A stretch of DNA of 64,000 nt from CALAED01 sp036555725 (GTDB lineage: Bacteria; Actinomycetota; Actinomycetes; Streptosporangiales; Streptosporangiaceae), in the NCBI GenBank assembly GCA_036555725.1, contig DATBKU010000038.1, positions 28,519-92,518 on the forward strand, written 5' to 3'. The notes under the pieces were generated by a model, which made no database searches, was not told where the DNA came from, and saw nothing but the letters and a program-made list of their open reading frames with translations. Shown in pieces: positions 9,342 to 17,544 of the stretch. Position 1 is the stretch's first letter, and every line of letters begins with the position of its first letter. A program made the translations under genes and the position numbers.

Positions 9342-11798
9342 CTAGAGGGCTTGGATCTCGGACGCGGACAGCGCCCGGCTGTACAGCCGGAAGTCGTCGA
9401 GCGCGCCGTTGAGGAAGGGGTCGGCGTACTGCGACCGGCCCAGGTAGTTCTGGGTCGAGCCGCTAATGCTGCCCGGCCGCAGCGTGATCGCGGTGTTGCG
9501 GGCCACCTCGGCCTTGTCGACGTAGAGGATGCCGAGATTGCCCGCGAGCGTGACGGCAACGTGCGTCCACGCGCCGGTGGGCAGTGCGGACGGCGCGTTG
9601 ATACGTTGCTCCGCCCCGGCTCCCCCGGTCGTGATCGCGAAGCGCGCGGTCCCCGACGAGCTCTGCGGCGTCAGGAACATCGAGGCCTGCGTGCCGGACC
9701 CGAGGTCGAAGACACGCGACCACGCGGCCACCGCGTTGAGCCGCACCCACATCGCGACGGTGAAGTCGCCGATGCTGTCGAGGATGCCGTTCGGCAGGCG
9801 TACGTAGCCGGTCGAGCCGTTCAGCGAGACCGCGTTGCCCGCGTGCCCGGCGACCCAGGACGTGCCCCCGGTCAGGGTGGCGGTACGACCGCCGCCGGTG
9901 GCGTCGGCGGCGCTCGTGCCGGCCGTCTCGTCGAACTTGTACCAGGCCACGAACGTCGGCGGCGGCGCACCGTTGACGTTCCAGTAGACGGTGTAGTTCT
10001 CGCGGATCTTGTAGAACGGGATCAGGGACACATTCGACCCGTTCGCGGTCGCGCCGAAGGTGAGCGTCCCGGTCGACTGGATCGAGCCCGGATTCAGCGT
10101 CGGCAGCCCGGACAAACTGGTCGTGCCGTACCGCCCGGCCAGCACGATGCCGCCGTACCGGACCGCCCGCACTGTGGCGCTGTCCGGAGTGCGCTCCAGC
10201 GTGATCGCCATCGGCAGGGCCACGTCGACCGTGTCGCCGGTGGCCCACGACCGGTCCAGCGTCAGGTACGTCCCGGGCGTCGCGGTGACGCTCTGCAGGG
10301 TGCCGTTGACCCTGACCTGTAGGCCCTGACACCAGGACGGCACCCGGATCTTCAGCGCGATACGCCCGGAGCCGGCGGCGATGGTCAGTCGGGTCGACGG
10401 CTGCTCGGGGAAGGTCGTGTCCTGCCGTACCGTGATGCCGCGCGCCGCCCAGGTCAGCTGCGAGGCGACGAACAGGTTGACGCACAGCGTCTCTCCGGCG
10501 AAGAAGTAGATGCTGTCGGCGTACTTGGTGTTGGACTCCATCCCGGTGCCGTGGTCGCAGGTGAAGTTGTTGTAGTCGTTGCTGTAGGTCTTGTGGCCGC
10601 CGGCCCGCAGCGGGATGTAGTACGCGACGAACCCGTGGCTGGACTGCGGGTCCTGCTGGCCGAGGATCTGGTTGAACAGCGCCCGCTCGTAGTAGTCCAT
10701 GTAGTCGGCGCGCGCCGGGTTGGTGAAGAACAGCTGCCTGGTCAGCTTGAGCATGTTGTAGGTGTTGCAGGTCTCGCAGGTGCTGTCGCCGAGCTGCGAG
10801 GCGATCTGCCCAGGCTGCTGGAAGTACTCGCCGTTGCTGTTTCCGCCGATCACGTATGTGTGCTGGGCCAGGACGATGTTCCAGAAGTTCTCCGCGATCG
10901 ACCGATAGCGCTGCGTCCCGGTGGCGTGGTACTCGCGGATCGCGCCGAGGATCTTGGGGATCTGCGTGTTGGCGTGGTAGCCGGCCAGCCGGTCCTGGTT
11001 GCTCGCCAGCGGATCGAAGATCTCGGCATGGTCGAACCGCTGCGCGACCGTCAGATGCTCGGCACTACCGGAAACTTGGTAGAGGTTGGTGAGCACCTCG
11101 TTCATCCCGCCGAACTCGGTGTCCAGCATGTTCTGGATCTGCGTGGTGGTCAGCCGGTCGGTGCGGAACTTCACCCACGCCGCCATCCGCGTGAGCACGT
11201 CCAGCGCCTGCGTGTTCCCGGCCAGCAGGTACATGTCGAGCAGCCCTGCCATGATCTTGTGCAGGGTGTAGTAGGGCGCCCACACCTGCTGCCGCGCCTC
11301 GACCCGGTCGATGAAGCTCTCCGGGTACGCGGAGAGGTATCCGGTGTTGAAACCGGCGGTCGCCGCCCGCGCCTGGCACTGGGCGAGCACGCCGACGATG
11401 TAGTCGCCCTTGGTCTTGTACGCGGCCGTACCGGTGTTGGCGTACGCCTGGGCCAGCGCGGACAGCAGATGCCCGGTCGAGTGGCCGCGCAGCTCGGTCG
11501 TGGGCGTCTCCCAGCCGCCGCACGGCTGCGCCGACGACGACAGGCCCACGTTGAGCCGGAAGGTGTGCAATAGCCGATCGGCGTCGACGAACGTCAGGTA
11601 GCTCGCCGTCCGGCCCATGTTGCTCTTGAACGGCCCGTCCAGCAGTGTCACCTGCGTCAGCGGGAACGGGAACACCGACACCCCGATGTCGGGGCGGGCC
11701 GCGGCGCTCGCGGCCTCCGGCAACAGCATGCTCCCGATCGCGAGCCCGGCGGCTGTGCCGCCGGCGACCTGCATGAATTGACGGCGGGGAAGGTCCAT
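9342..11798 (-). CDS. secreted GH127-type beta-L-arabinofuranosidase with LamG domain
   Basis: 818-residue protein with a Tat signal (PRRQFMQVAGG). The catalytic part (about 40-620) is of the DUF1680/GH127 type, whose founding member releases beta-L-arabinofuranose from hydroxyproline-linked oligosaccharides. The zinc motif is C341-E342-T-C344. The second metal site, usually Cys-Cys, reads C414-D415 in FTCDHGTGMES, so one expected cysteine is aspartate. A LamG/concanavalin-like domain (about 630-815) begins VAWYKFDETAGTSAAD and probably binds polysaccharide. It lies 8 nt upstream of the alpha-galactosidase and 21 nt downstream of the lectin protein, so the three are co-transcribed. Confidence 0.88.
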   Translation of the reverse strand: MDLPRRQFMQVAGGTAAGLAIGSMLLPEAASAAARPDIGVSVFPFPLTQVTLLDGPFKSNMGRTASYLTFVDADRLLHTFRLNVGLSSSAQPCGGWETPTTELRGHSTGHLLSALAQAYANTGTAAYKTKGDYIVGVLAQCQARAATAGFNTGYLSAYPESFIDRVEARQQVWAPYYTLHKIMAGLLDMYLLAGNTQALDVLTRMAAWVKFRTDRLTTTQIQNMLDTEFGGMNEVLTNLYQVSGSAEHLTVAQRFDHAEIFDPLASNQDRLAGYHANTQIPKILGAIREYHATGTQRYRSIAENFWNIVLAQHTYVIGGNSNGEYFQQPGQIASQLGDSTCETCNTYNMLKLTRQLFFTNPARADYMDYYERALFNQILGQQDPQSSHGFVAYYIPLRAGGHKTYSNDYNNFTCDHGTGMESNTKYADSIYFFAGETLCVNLFVASQLTWAARGITVRQDTTFPEQPSTRLTIAAGSGRIALKIRVPSWCQGLQVRVNGTLQSVTATPGTYLTLDRSWATGDTVDVALPMAITLERTPDSATVRAVRYGGIVLAGRYGTTSLSGLPTLNPGSIQSTGTLTFGATANGSNVSLIPFYKIRENYTVYWNVNGAPPPTFVAWYKFDETAGTSAADATGGGRTATLTGGTSWVAGHAGNAVSLNGSTGYVRLPNGILDSIGDFTVAMWVRLNAVAAWSRVFDLGSGTQASMFLTPQSSSGTARFAITTGGAGAEQRINAPSALPTGAWTHVAVTLAGNLGILYVDKAEVARNTAITLRPGSISGSTQNYLGRSQYADPFLNGALDDFRLYSRALSASEIQAL

Positions 11799-11819
11799 GA
11801 CGGCCTCTATTCAGTTGGC

Positions 11820-14603
11820 TCAGTTGGCCAGGGTGATGGTCACCTGGGTCGCTCCGGAGTTGGCGGTGACGGTCCGGGTGGAGGAGTTGTAGCTCCCGCC
11901 GGAAACCGCGGAGACGCCGACGCTGCTGAAGATGGGCAGCTGGATGAGCACCGGGCCGCCGGGGAGCGTCCCGGAAAGGTTCACGGTGACGATCCGCTGC
12001 GACGCGGGCCTGGTGACGGCGAGCGAGACGCCGTAGGTCTGCCGGGCACCGGAGTCGACGTTGAACGACGACGTCAGGTTGCTCAGCGAGATGGTCTGCC
12101 CGGCGGCGATCCACGCGTTCGGGACGCCGCGGCCGATGTAGAGCGGGCGCGTGTACGTGAACGGCCCGCTGCCGCCGGCCGTCAGGCCCTCGGCGGCGAC
12201 CGCGCGGATCAGCGCGAGCTGCTGGTGCGCGATCGGCCAGGCGTACGGCACGGCCCCGAACTGCGGCCCGGCGTGGTTGCCCGCCCAGACGTTGCTCGCG
12301 CTCGGGCCGCTGCCGTTCGCCTCCCACCAGGCGTTCGGCCCGCCGGTCGTCATCTGGATCTGCCAGGCGTAGCTGGTGATCGCCAGGTCGCGGAAGGTCG
12401 TGCCGTACAGCCCGCCCTCGGAGTAGGCGGTGTTGTAGCCGGTGCTGTAGCCGTTGAACGCGCCCATCGAGGGGAACGGAACGCGGCCGGCGAGCCGGTC
12501 GTACCCCCACTGGTACATGCGGTCGAGCTGGCCGGGGTCGCCGACGATGCCGGACAGCGGCGTGCCGCCCATCAGCATCGTGTCCCACTGGTTCTGCCCG
12601 GACCAGCCGGCCTGCGCCCAGTTGGCGTCGTTGAAGGTGTTGCACCGGTTGGCGGTGTTGGGCCGCTGCACCTCACACGGCAGGAAGTTGAAGCCGTTGG
12701 CTCGCTGGTTGTTGCCGATCACCGTGTTCATCGCGTTGTGCAGGCTGGTGTAGGCGCCCTGCGCCCACGTCGCCTCCGCGGTCTGGCCGAGTCGCGTCGC
12801 GATGTACTTGTACGCGGCCAGGCCGATCAGCGCCGAATAGTTGCTGAGGATCCACTTGCCGGTCGAGTCGTTGTCGAAGTTCGACTTGAGTGTGCCGTCG
12901 GTGTCGACCTGACCCGCGTAGATGGTGCGCATCATGGTGCGCAGGCTCGGCCCCCACTGGGTCTGGGTGTCGTTGAAGAACTGGCCGACGAACGAGGTGT
13001 CGTTGGTCTTGGCCAGATAGATCGCCCAGGCCCACGGTGTCTTCCAGATGCCGTCGTAGTACCAGTTGGCGCCGACGCCGTTGAACCCCGGCTGCTCGGA
13101 GATGCGGCCAACGAGCAGCAGGTTGCGGGCGTCGGTGAAGTCGCCCGAGGTGAACCTGGCCACCAGCTCGCCCGGAATGTCGTGGTTGAGCAGCCAGTCG
13201 TAGTTGTTCGCCGCCGAGAACGGCGCCTTCCCGACCTGGACGATGCTGTTGTACGCGGTCCCGGCCTTGTACGCGTTGGTCAGCGCCGTGCCGGGGCCGG
13301 CAAGCCCGCCGGTGTTCGGCAGTCCGACGTTCGGAAGGGTCGGTTGGGCGGTGGTGGCGATCCGGCCGTTCCAGTACGAGGCCATCTGGTTGTACGCGGT
13401 GTCATAGCTCGGCGCCTGGGCGGCCAGCGTGGATGTCGAGGGGAACGCCGTACTCGCGCCGAACCGGTCGACGGCCGCCACGAAGTCGTGGTTGCGGGTC
13501 TGACCGGGCTGTACGGTGTCGCCCGCCGGCGTCAGCCGGACGAGGTTGGGTCCCGATCCGCCGGGCGGCACGGTCACCGCGGCCGAACTGTTGTTGGTCA
13601 CCGAAACCCGGGTGTAGACCAGCACGAATGGCGCCCCGCCGATGACGACCCGGTTCGCGAAGTTCTTGATCGCGATGGCCACGTTGTTGCGCGTGAACGA
13701 GGTCCGCAGCGCGGGCAGGTAGCCGTTGTCCATCGTCCACTGGATCGACTGCGCGGGCGGCGACTGCCCGCTCGCCAGCCCCCAGGTGTACGCGGAGAAG
13801 GAGTACATCGCGCCGCAGAGGGTCGTGCCGCCCTGGCTGAACGTCACCGGCACGCCGCGGGCGAAGTACGACCCGGAGAGGTAGGCGAACGCCGCGTACC
13901 AGTTCTCCGGCCAGCCGATCGCCGACTGGTTGCGCCAGTTGAACCCGAACGGGTCGACCGGGGTCGGGAAGTTGGTCCCGTAGCTGCGCGGCAGGCTGCT
14001 GTTGTTGCAGGCGTTGACCGGCAGTGCGGGCAGCCCCTGGAAGTCCGCGGCCGGGGTGTCGCTGACGAAGCCGCTGATCCCCCACACCTGGTTCTGCCCG
14101 GTGTGGCAGCCGTACTGGATGACGAGGGCGCCGGATGAGGTCGAGGCGCCGGTCACGTCGACGCACTTGGAGCTGTGCCGCGCGACGAGCCGGAACGTCT
14201 TGCTACCGCTGCTCACGGTCTGCAGCTGGAACTGCTGACTCGGCTGCCCGGACGCGCACGCCGCCTGCACGATCTGGACCAGGTCGGCGGTGCTGGCGCC
14301 GCTCACCGCCACGCACTTCCCGGAGGTATGGCCGGGCGAGACCGTGTAGGTGTCGGTCACGCCAGACACCGGCGTCAGCGTGAACCGCTGGCTCGCCCCC
14401 TGGTCGCAGGTGGCCTGCACGAGCTGGGTCCCGTTGGCGGTCGAGTCGCCCGGGACGTCGAGGCACAGGTTGCTGTGCTGGGCCACCAGCGTCGAGGTGA
14501 AGGTCACCGCGGCCGCGGACGGGAACGACAGCGCGGGCACGAGGGCGGCTACGAGCGCCGCGATCCCCAGGAAAGAGATGGCTCCAAATCGAGAGCGGCG
14601 CAT
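11820..14603 (-). CDS. secreted ricin-type lectin protein with predicted glycosidase domain
   Basis: 927-residue exported protein. Residues 1-32 are a signal peptide. Residues 34-180 form a three-repeat ricin B-type (CBM13) lectin with repeated LCLDV/KCVAV/KCVDV and Q-W/Q-F motifs. The rest (about 195-927) resembles large (alpha/alpha)6-barrel glycosidases: tryptophan-rich helices such as NWYYDGIWKTPWAWAIYLAK and WSGQNQWDTMLMGG, and a beta-sandwich tail. I cannot assign a GH family with confidence. GGAGGAGG precedes the ATG. As the first gene of the arabinofuranosidase/alpha-galactosidase block, it probably binds and attacks the same plant polymer. Confidence 0.85.
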   Translation of the reverse strand: MRRSRFGAISFLGIAALVAALVPALSFPSAAAVTFTSTLVAQHSNLCLDVPGDSTANGTQLVQATCDQGASQRFTLTPVSGVTDTYTVSPGHTSGKCVAVSGASTADLVQIVQAACASGQPSQQFQLQTVSSGSKTFRLVARHSSKCVDVTGASTSSGALVIQYGCHTGQNQVWGISGFVSDTPAADFQGLPALPVNACNNSSLPRSYGTNFPTPVDPFGFNWRNQSAIGWPENWYAAFAYLSGSYFARGVPVTFSQGGTTLCGAMYSFSAYTWGLASGQSPPAQSIQWTMDNGYLPALRTSFTRNNVAIAIKNFANRVVIGGAPFVLVYTRVSVTNNSSAAVTVPPGGSGPNLVRLTPAGDTVQPGQTRNHDFVAAVDRFGASTAFPSTSTLAAQAPSYDTAYNQMASYWNGRIATTAQPTLPNVGLPNTGGLAGPGTALTNAYKAGTAYNSIVQVGKAPFSAANNYDWLLNHDIPGELVARFTSGDFTDARNLLLVGRISEQPGFNGVGANWYYDGIWKTPWAWAIYLAKTNDTSFVGQFFNDTQTQWGPSLRTMMRTIYAGQVDTDGTLKSNFDNDSTGKWILSNYSALIGLAAYKYIATRLGQTAEATWAQGAYTSLHNAMNTVIGNNQRANGFNFLPCEVQRPNTANRCNTFNDANWAQAGWSGQNQWDTMLMGGTPLSGIVGDPGQLDRMYQWGYDRLAGRVPFPSMGAFNGYSTGYNTAYSEGGLYGTTFRDLAITSYAWQIQMTTGGPNAWWEANGSGPSASNVWAGNHAGPQFGAVPYAWPIAHQQLALIRAVAAEGLTAGGSGPFTYTRPLYIGRGVPNAWIAAGQTISLSNLTSSFNVDSGARQTYGVSLAVTRPASQRIVTVNLSGTLPGGPVLIQLPIFSSVGVSAVSGGSYNSSTRTVTANSGATQVTITLAN

Positions 14604-14626
14604 GCGCGACCTCCTCCGGCCAGGCT

Positions 14627-14763
14627 GTTCGATATATCGAACGATTATTGATATACAGAACAGCTGCCCGGGAGGTTAAGCCTGTTTCAAGGTCGACGCA
14701 ATATGCCTTTCATGCCATTTCTGCATACTTGACATACTTGACACGTCGTTCGAAATGCCGAAC
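14627..14763. promoter_or_regulatory. three operator-like sites upstream of the glycosidase block
   Basis: A perfect 16-bp palindrome GTTCGATATATCGAAC lies at 14627-14642. A related site at 14646-14661 (ending GATATACAGAAC) matches 11 of 16 positions, centred 19 bp away. A third, GTTCGAAATGCCGAAC, lies at 14748-14763 and shares the GTTCG-N6-CGAAC pattern. The first two sit 24-58 bp upstream of the lectin gene start, where they would cover its promoter. No regulator gene for this block is present in the window. Confidence 0.55.
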
Positions 14764-14774
14764 AAATCAGTGGA

Positions 14775-14909
14775 TCACCGAACTTCGGCCGGCTCGTCCT
14801 TCTCCTCCTCGCCGAGCGCGGCGAGCAGCATGCCCAGCATGCGCGAGCCGAGGATCACATGGAGGTCGCGCCCCTTGAGCGCCGCGGCCTCCGGTGTCCC
14901 ACCGGCCAT
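14775..14909 (-). CDS. small protein of 44 residues, unknown function
   Basis: A short frame from ATG at 14909 to TGA at 14775 encodes MAGGTPEAAALKGRDLHVIL followed by GSRMLGMLLAALGEEEKDEP and AEVR. Nearly every codon ends in G or C, which is strong coding evidence here, and GGTCGAGGG precedes the start. The centre is amphipathic or hydrophobic and the tail acidic. It lies between the glycosidase operators and the formaldehyde dehydrogenase terminator; the last of those operators (14748-14763) ends 11 bp past its stop codon. I do not recognise it; it could also be the surviving end of a larger gene. Confidence 0.45.
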   Translation of the reverse strand: MAGGTPEAAALKGRDLHVILGSRMLGMLLAALGEEEKDEPAEVR

Positions 14910-14979
14910 CCCTCGACCCCCCGACCTGGGTCCCGATCATGGAGTACGTACCCATGGCCGGGGACGGCCAATGATCAGC

Positions 14980-15023
14980 CGGAGTGATCGCCGGTGCCGG
15001 GGTGCCGTCCGGCGATCACTCCG
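14980..15023 (-). terminator. 15-bp perfect hairpin downstream of formaldehyde dehydrogenase
   Basis: CGGAGTGATCGCCGG (14980-14994) pairs perfectly with CCGGCGATCACTCCG (15009-15023) around a 14-nt loop, 8 bp after the dehydrogenase stop codon. There is no T-run, as is usual for actinobacterial terminators. Confidence 0.7.
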
Positions 15024-15031
15024 AATCGGCG

Positions 15032-16243
15032 CTAGTTGGCGCTGACCATGTCGTGCGGGTCGAGGATGTACTTCCGTGCCGCGCCGTGGTCGAACTCGTG
15101 GTAACCCTCGGGCGCGCGATCCAGCGGGATCACCGTCGCGTTGACGTTGCGCGCGATCTGCACCTTGTCGTGCAGGATCGCCATCATGAGCTGCCGGTTG
15201 TATTTCATGACCGGGCACTGGCCGGTGGTGAAGACGTGCGACTTCGCCCAACCGAGCCCGATCCTGATGCCGAGCTGGCCGACTCTGGCGTTCTCGTCGA
15301 CGCCGCCGGGGTCTCCGGTGACGTACAGGCCGGGGATGCCGAGCCGGCCGGCGGCCCGCGTGATGTCCATCAGCGAGTTCAGCACGGTCGCCGGCTGCTC
15401 CTGTTGAGAGCCCTCCCGGCCGTGGCCGCGGGCCTCGAACCCGACGCAGTCGACGGCCGCGTCGACCTCGGGCAGTCCGACGATCTGCTCGATCTGATCG
15501 GCCACGTTGTCGTGTTGCGACAGGTCGACGGTCTCACAGCCGAAGCTTCTGGCCTGCGCCAGCCGCTCGGCGTTCATGTCGCCCACGATCACCACGGCCG
15601 CGCCCAGCAGGTGGCACGACGTGGCGCAGGCGAGCCCTACGGGACCGGCGCCCGCGACGTACGCGATCGAGCCGGTGCCGACACCCGCCGTTACGGCCCC
15701 GTGGTAGCCGGTCGGGAAGATGTCGGAGAGCATGGCCAGGTCCTGGATCTTGGCCATGATGGTGTCCCGGTCGCCCGGGAACTTCAGGCAGTTCCAGTCG
15801 GCGTACGGCACCGTGACGTACCGCGCCTGCCCGCCATGCCAGCCGCCCATGTCGACGTAGCCGTACGCGGCGCCCGCGCGAGCCGGGTTGACGTTCTCGC
15901 AGACACCCGTATTGCGTTCCTTGCAGTTGCGGCAGCGTCCGCAGGCGATGTTGAACGGGACGCTGACCAGGTCGCCCTGCTTGAGGAACTCCACGTCCCG
16001 GCCCACCTCGACCACCTCACCGGTGATCTCGTGGCCCAGGCTGAGCCCCGCGGGTGCGGTGGTCCGGCCGCGCACCATGTGCTGGTCGGAGCCGCAGATG
16101 TTGGTCGCGACGACTTTGAGGATCACTCCGTGCTGGAGCGGGCGGTTGTTCTGCTCGCGCAGCTCGAGGGTGGGGTAGGACAGGTCTTGCACCTCGACCT
16201 TGCCGGGTGCGAGGTAGACGACTCCTCGGTTGGTATCCGCCAT
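15032..16243 (-). CDS. fdhA: zinc-dependent, glutathione-independent formaldehyde dehydrogenase
   Basis: 403-residue medium-chain zinc dehydrogenase that oxidises formaldehyde with NAD without free glutathione. Catalytic zinc ligands are C50 and H71 with E72; the structural zinc is held by C101, C104, C107 and C115. The spacing is that of the Pseudomonas putida enzyme shifted by four residues (from memory). YVAGAGPVGLACA is the NAD-binding loop. The extra block between FEARGHGREG and GDPGGVDENAR is characteristic of this subfamily and helps keep NAD bound. The ATG at 16243 follows GGAGGAAAACC; an upstream in-frame extension to 16441 is rejected for lack of a ribosome site. Confidence 0.9.
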   Translation of the reverse strand: MADTNRGVVYLAPGKVEVQDLSYPTLELREQNNRPLQHGVILKVVATNICGSDQHMVRGRTTAPAGLSLGHEITGEVVEVGRDVEFLKQGDLVSVPFNIACGRCRNCKERNTGVCENVNPARAGAAYGYVDMGGWHGGQARYVTVPYADWNCLKFPGDRDTIMAKIQDLAMLSDIFPTGYHGAVTAGVGTGSIAYVAGAGPVGLACATSCHLLGAAVVIVGDMNAERLAQARSFGCETVDLSQHDNVADQIEQIVGLPEVDAAVDCVGFEARGHGREGSQQEQPATVLNSLMDITRAAGRLGIPGLYVTGDPGGVDENARVGQLGIRIGLGWAKSHVFTTGQCPVMKYNRQLMMAILHDKVQIARNVNATVIPLDRAPEGYHEFDHGAARKYILDPHDMVSAN

Positions 16244-16303
16244 GGTTTTCCTCCACTCCGTTGTGCATGGATCGTCTCCGTGTGCGACAACGGACCGGCG
16301 GAG

Positions 16304-16377
16304 CCCGCGGCTTCGCGGGTGTACTGCGGGGCACAGTCGTCGCCTCCCCGGGGCGAACGACATAAAACTTCGCGAAG
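16304..16377. promoter_or_regulatory. palindromes in the divergent spacer of formaldehyde dehydrogenase
   Basis: The 219-bp spacer between the dehydrogenase and a small membrane protein holds a GC-rich inverted repeat (CCCGCG 16304-16309, CGCGGG 16314-16319) and a perfect 10-bp palindrome CTTCGCGAAG at 16368-16377 in an AT-richer stretch (CATAAAACTTCGCGAAGCATT region). The second is a candidate operator. Confidence 0.3.
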
Positions 16378-16462
16378 CATTCCAATCTACGCTTATCGGG
16401 CCTGGGTGGGAACGGCAGCGTAGGCTTCTGGGGGCAGCCAACCGCCGCGGACGAGGTGACGC

Positions 16463-16621
16463 ATGTCGGGGATCATCACCTTGGTACTGCTGGCATTGTT
16501 GTGCGGGTGGGGCCTGCGCTGGCTGGGCCGGCGGCTGCGGTTCCCCGCCCCTACCTACCTCGCCGTCTTTGTCGTTTTCGTCCTAGTCGTGCTGGCCTTG
16601 TGGGGCCAAACGCTGAAATGA
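16463..16621 (+). CDS. small membrane protein of 52 residues
   Basis: ATG at 16463 opens a 52-residue frame ending TGA at 16621. It begins MSGIITLVLLALLCGWGLRW, continues LGRRLRFPAP, and has a second hydrophobic stretch TYLAVFVVFVLVVLALWGQ. Two membrane helices are separated by an arginine-rich loop, giving a hairpin with a cytoplasmic basic turn. The gene is divergent from formaldehyde dehydrogenase and about 80 bp upstream of the methyltransferase-like gene. Function is unknown; the hydrophobic pattern, not homology, supports it. Confidence 0.55.
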   Translation: MSGIITLVLLALLCGWGLRWLGRRLRFPAPTYLAVFVVFVLVVLALWGQTLK

Positions 16622-16704
16622 CGGGCTATTCGTGCGAACTTCGGCGCGTGGTCTGACGTCTCACCCGGTGTCTGCCGACTCCGCCGTCCGCGAGGGAGAC
16701 ATAC

Positions 16705-17529
16705 GTGCCGCCTGCGAACAGCACAGACGCGTTGCCTGCCGGGTCGGCATTTGTCGGGCGGCTGCTGGACTTCGCCCAGCCCGTCGCCGACGACGTCTGT
16801 CTCGACGTGACCTATGACAACGCGTCGGTCGCCGCGGCCATGCGCTCCCGGGTACGGCACGTCGCCACTGTGGACGCCGGGCCGGCGCGCGACCTGTCGC
16901 CTACGATGCCGCGTGTCCCGGCCGACACCGTCCCCTTCGGCGTCGCCGCGATGTCGGCGAGGGGCCCGGCGGGCCCGGACGCGGCACCGCATGCCATACG
17001 CGGCGCCGTCCGGCACCGGCCGGCCGGAGTCGCTCCCGACACCCTCCCGGTGCGCGCCGTCGTCTCCGCCCTGCCGTACAAAGACGGCGTGTTCACGCTG
17101 GTCACGACCCAGTATCCGGTGCACCGCCTGAACGATCCGATCGCGGCCGTACGGGAGATGCTGCGTGTGTGCCGGCCCGACGGGCGGCTGATCATCGCCG
17201 GGCTGGTCCGCTCCAGCACCGCGACCGCCGAGCGCGACCGTCTGGAACGGCTGCGCGACCCCGAACACCGGGGCACGCCGTCGCTCTCACGGCTGACCGG
17301 CCTTCTGGTCGACGCCGGGGCCAACGTCCGGCGGCTCGACGTCTTCGTCGTCGAGCGACCCGCCGAGCCGTGGCTGGCCGGCTGCGACGACGCCAGCGCC
17401 GGCGCGATCCGCGCGGCGCTCATCGCCGAGATCGACGGCGGGCCGCGTACCGGCGCGCACCCGCGCATCATCGGCGGTGAGCTGTGGTTCACCCAGTCCT
17501 GGGCCCAGATCGCGGCCGTACGCGCCTGA
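16705..17529 (+). CDS. class I SAM-dependent methyltransferase-like protein
   Basis: 274-residue protein with methyltransferase architecture. DVCLDVTYDNASVAAAM stands where motif I usually reads D-x-G-x-G-x-G, so the glycine-rich loop is degenerate. ALPYKDGVFTLVTTQYPVHR matches the motif IV region, and AVREMLRVCRPDGRLIIAGL matches motifs V-VI. A proline/alanine/arginine-rich insert (about residues 55-115) separates the halves. SAM binding is therefore doubtful. The GTG start at 16705 follows GAGGGAGA. An alcohol dehydrogenase begins 15 bp downstream, so the two are probably co-transcribed. Confidence 0.7.
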   Translation: MPPANSTDALPAGSAFVGRLLDFAQPVADDVCLDVTYDNASVAAAMRSRVRHVATVDAGPARDLSPTMPRVPADTVPFGVAAMSARGPAGPDAAPHAIRGAVRHRPAGVAPDTLPVRAVVSALPYKDGVFTLVTTQYPVHRLNDPIAAVREMLRVCRPDGRLIIAGLVRSSTATAERDRLERLRDPEHRGTPSLSRLTGLLVDAGANVRRLDVFVVERPAEPWLAGCDDASAGAIRAALIAEIDGGPRTGAHPRIIGGELWFTQSWAQIAAVRA

Positions 17530-17544
17530 CCGTACGGTTGGGGC

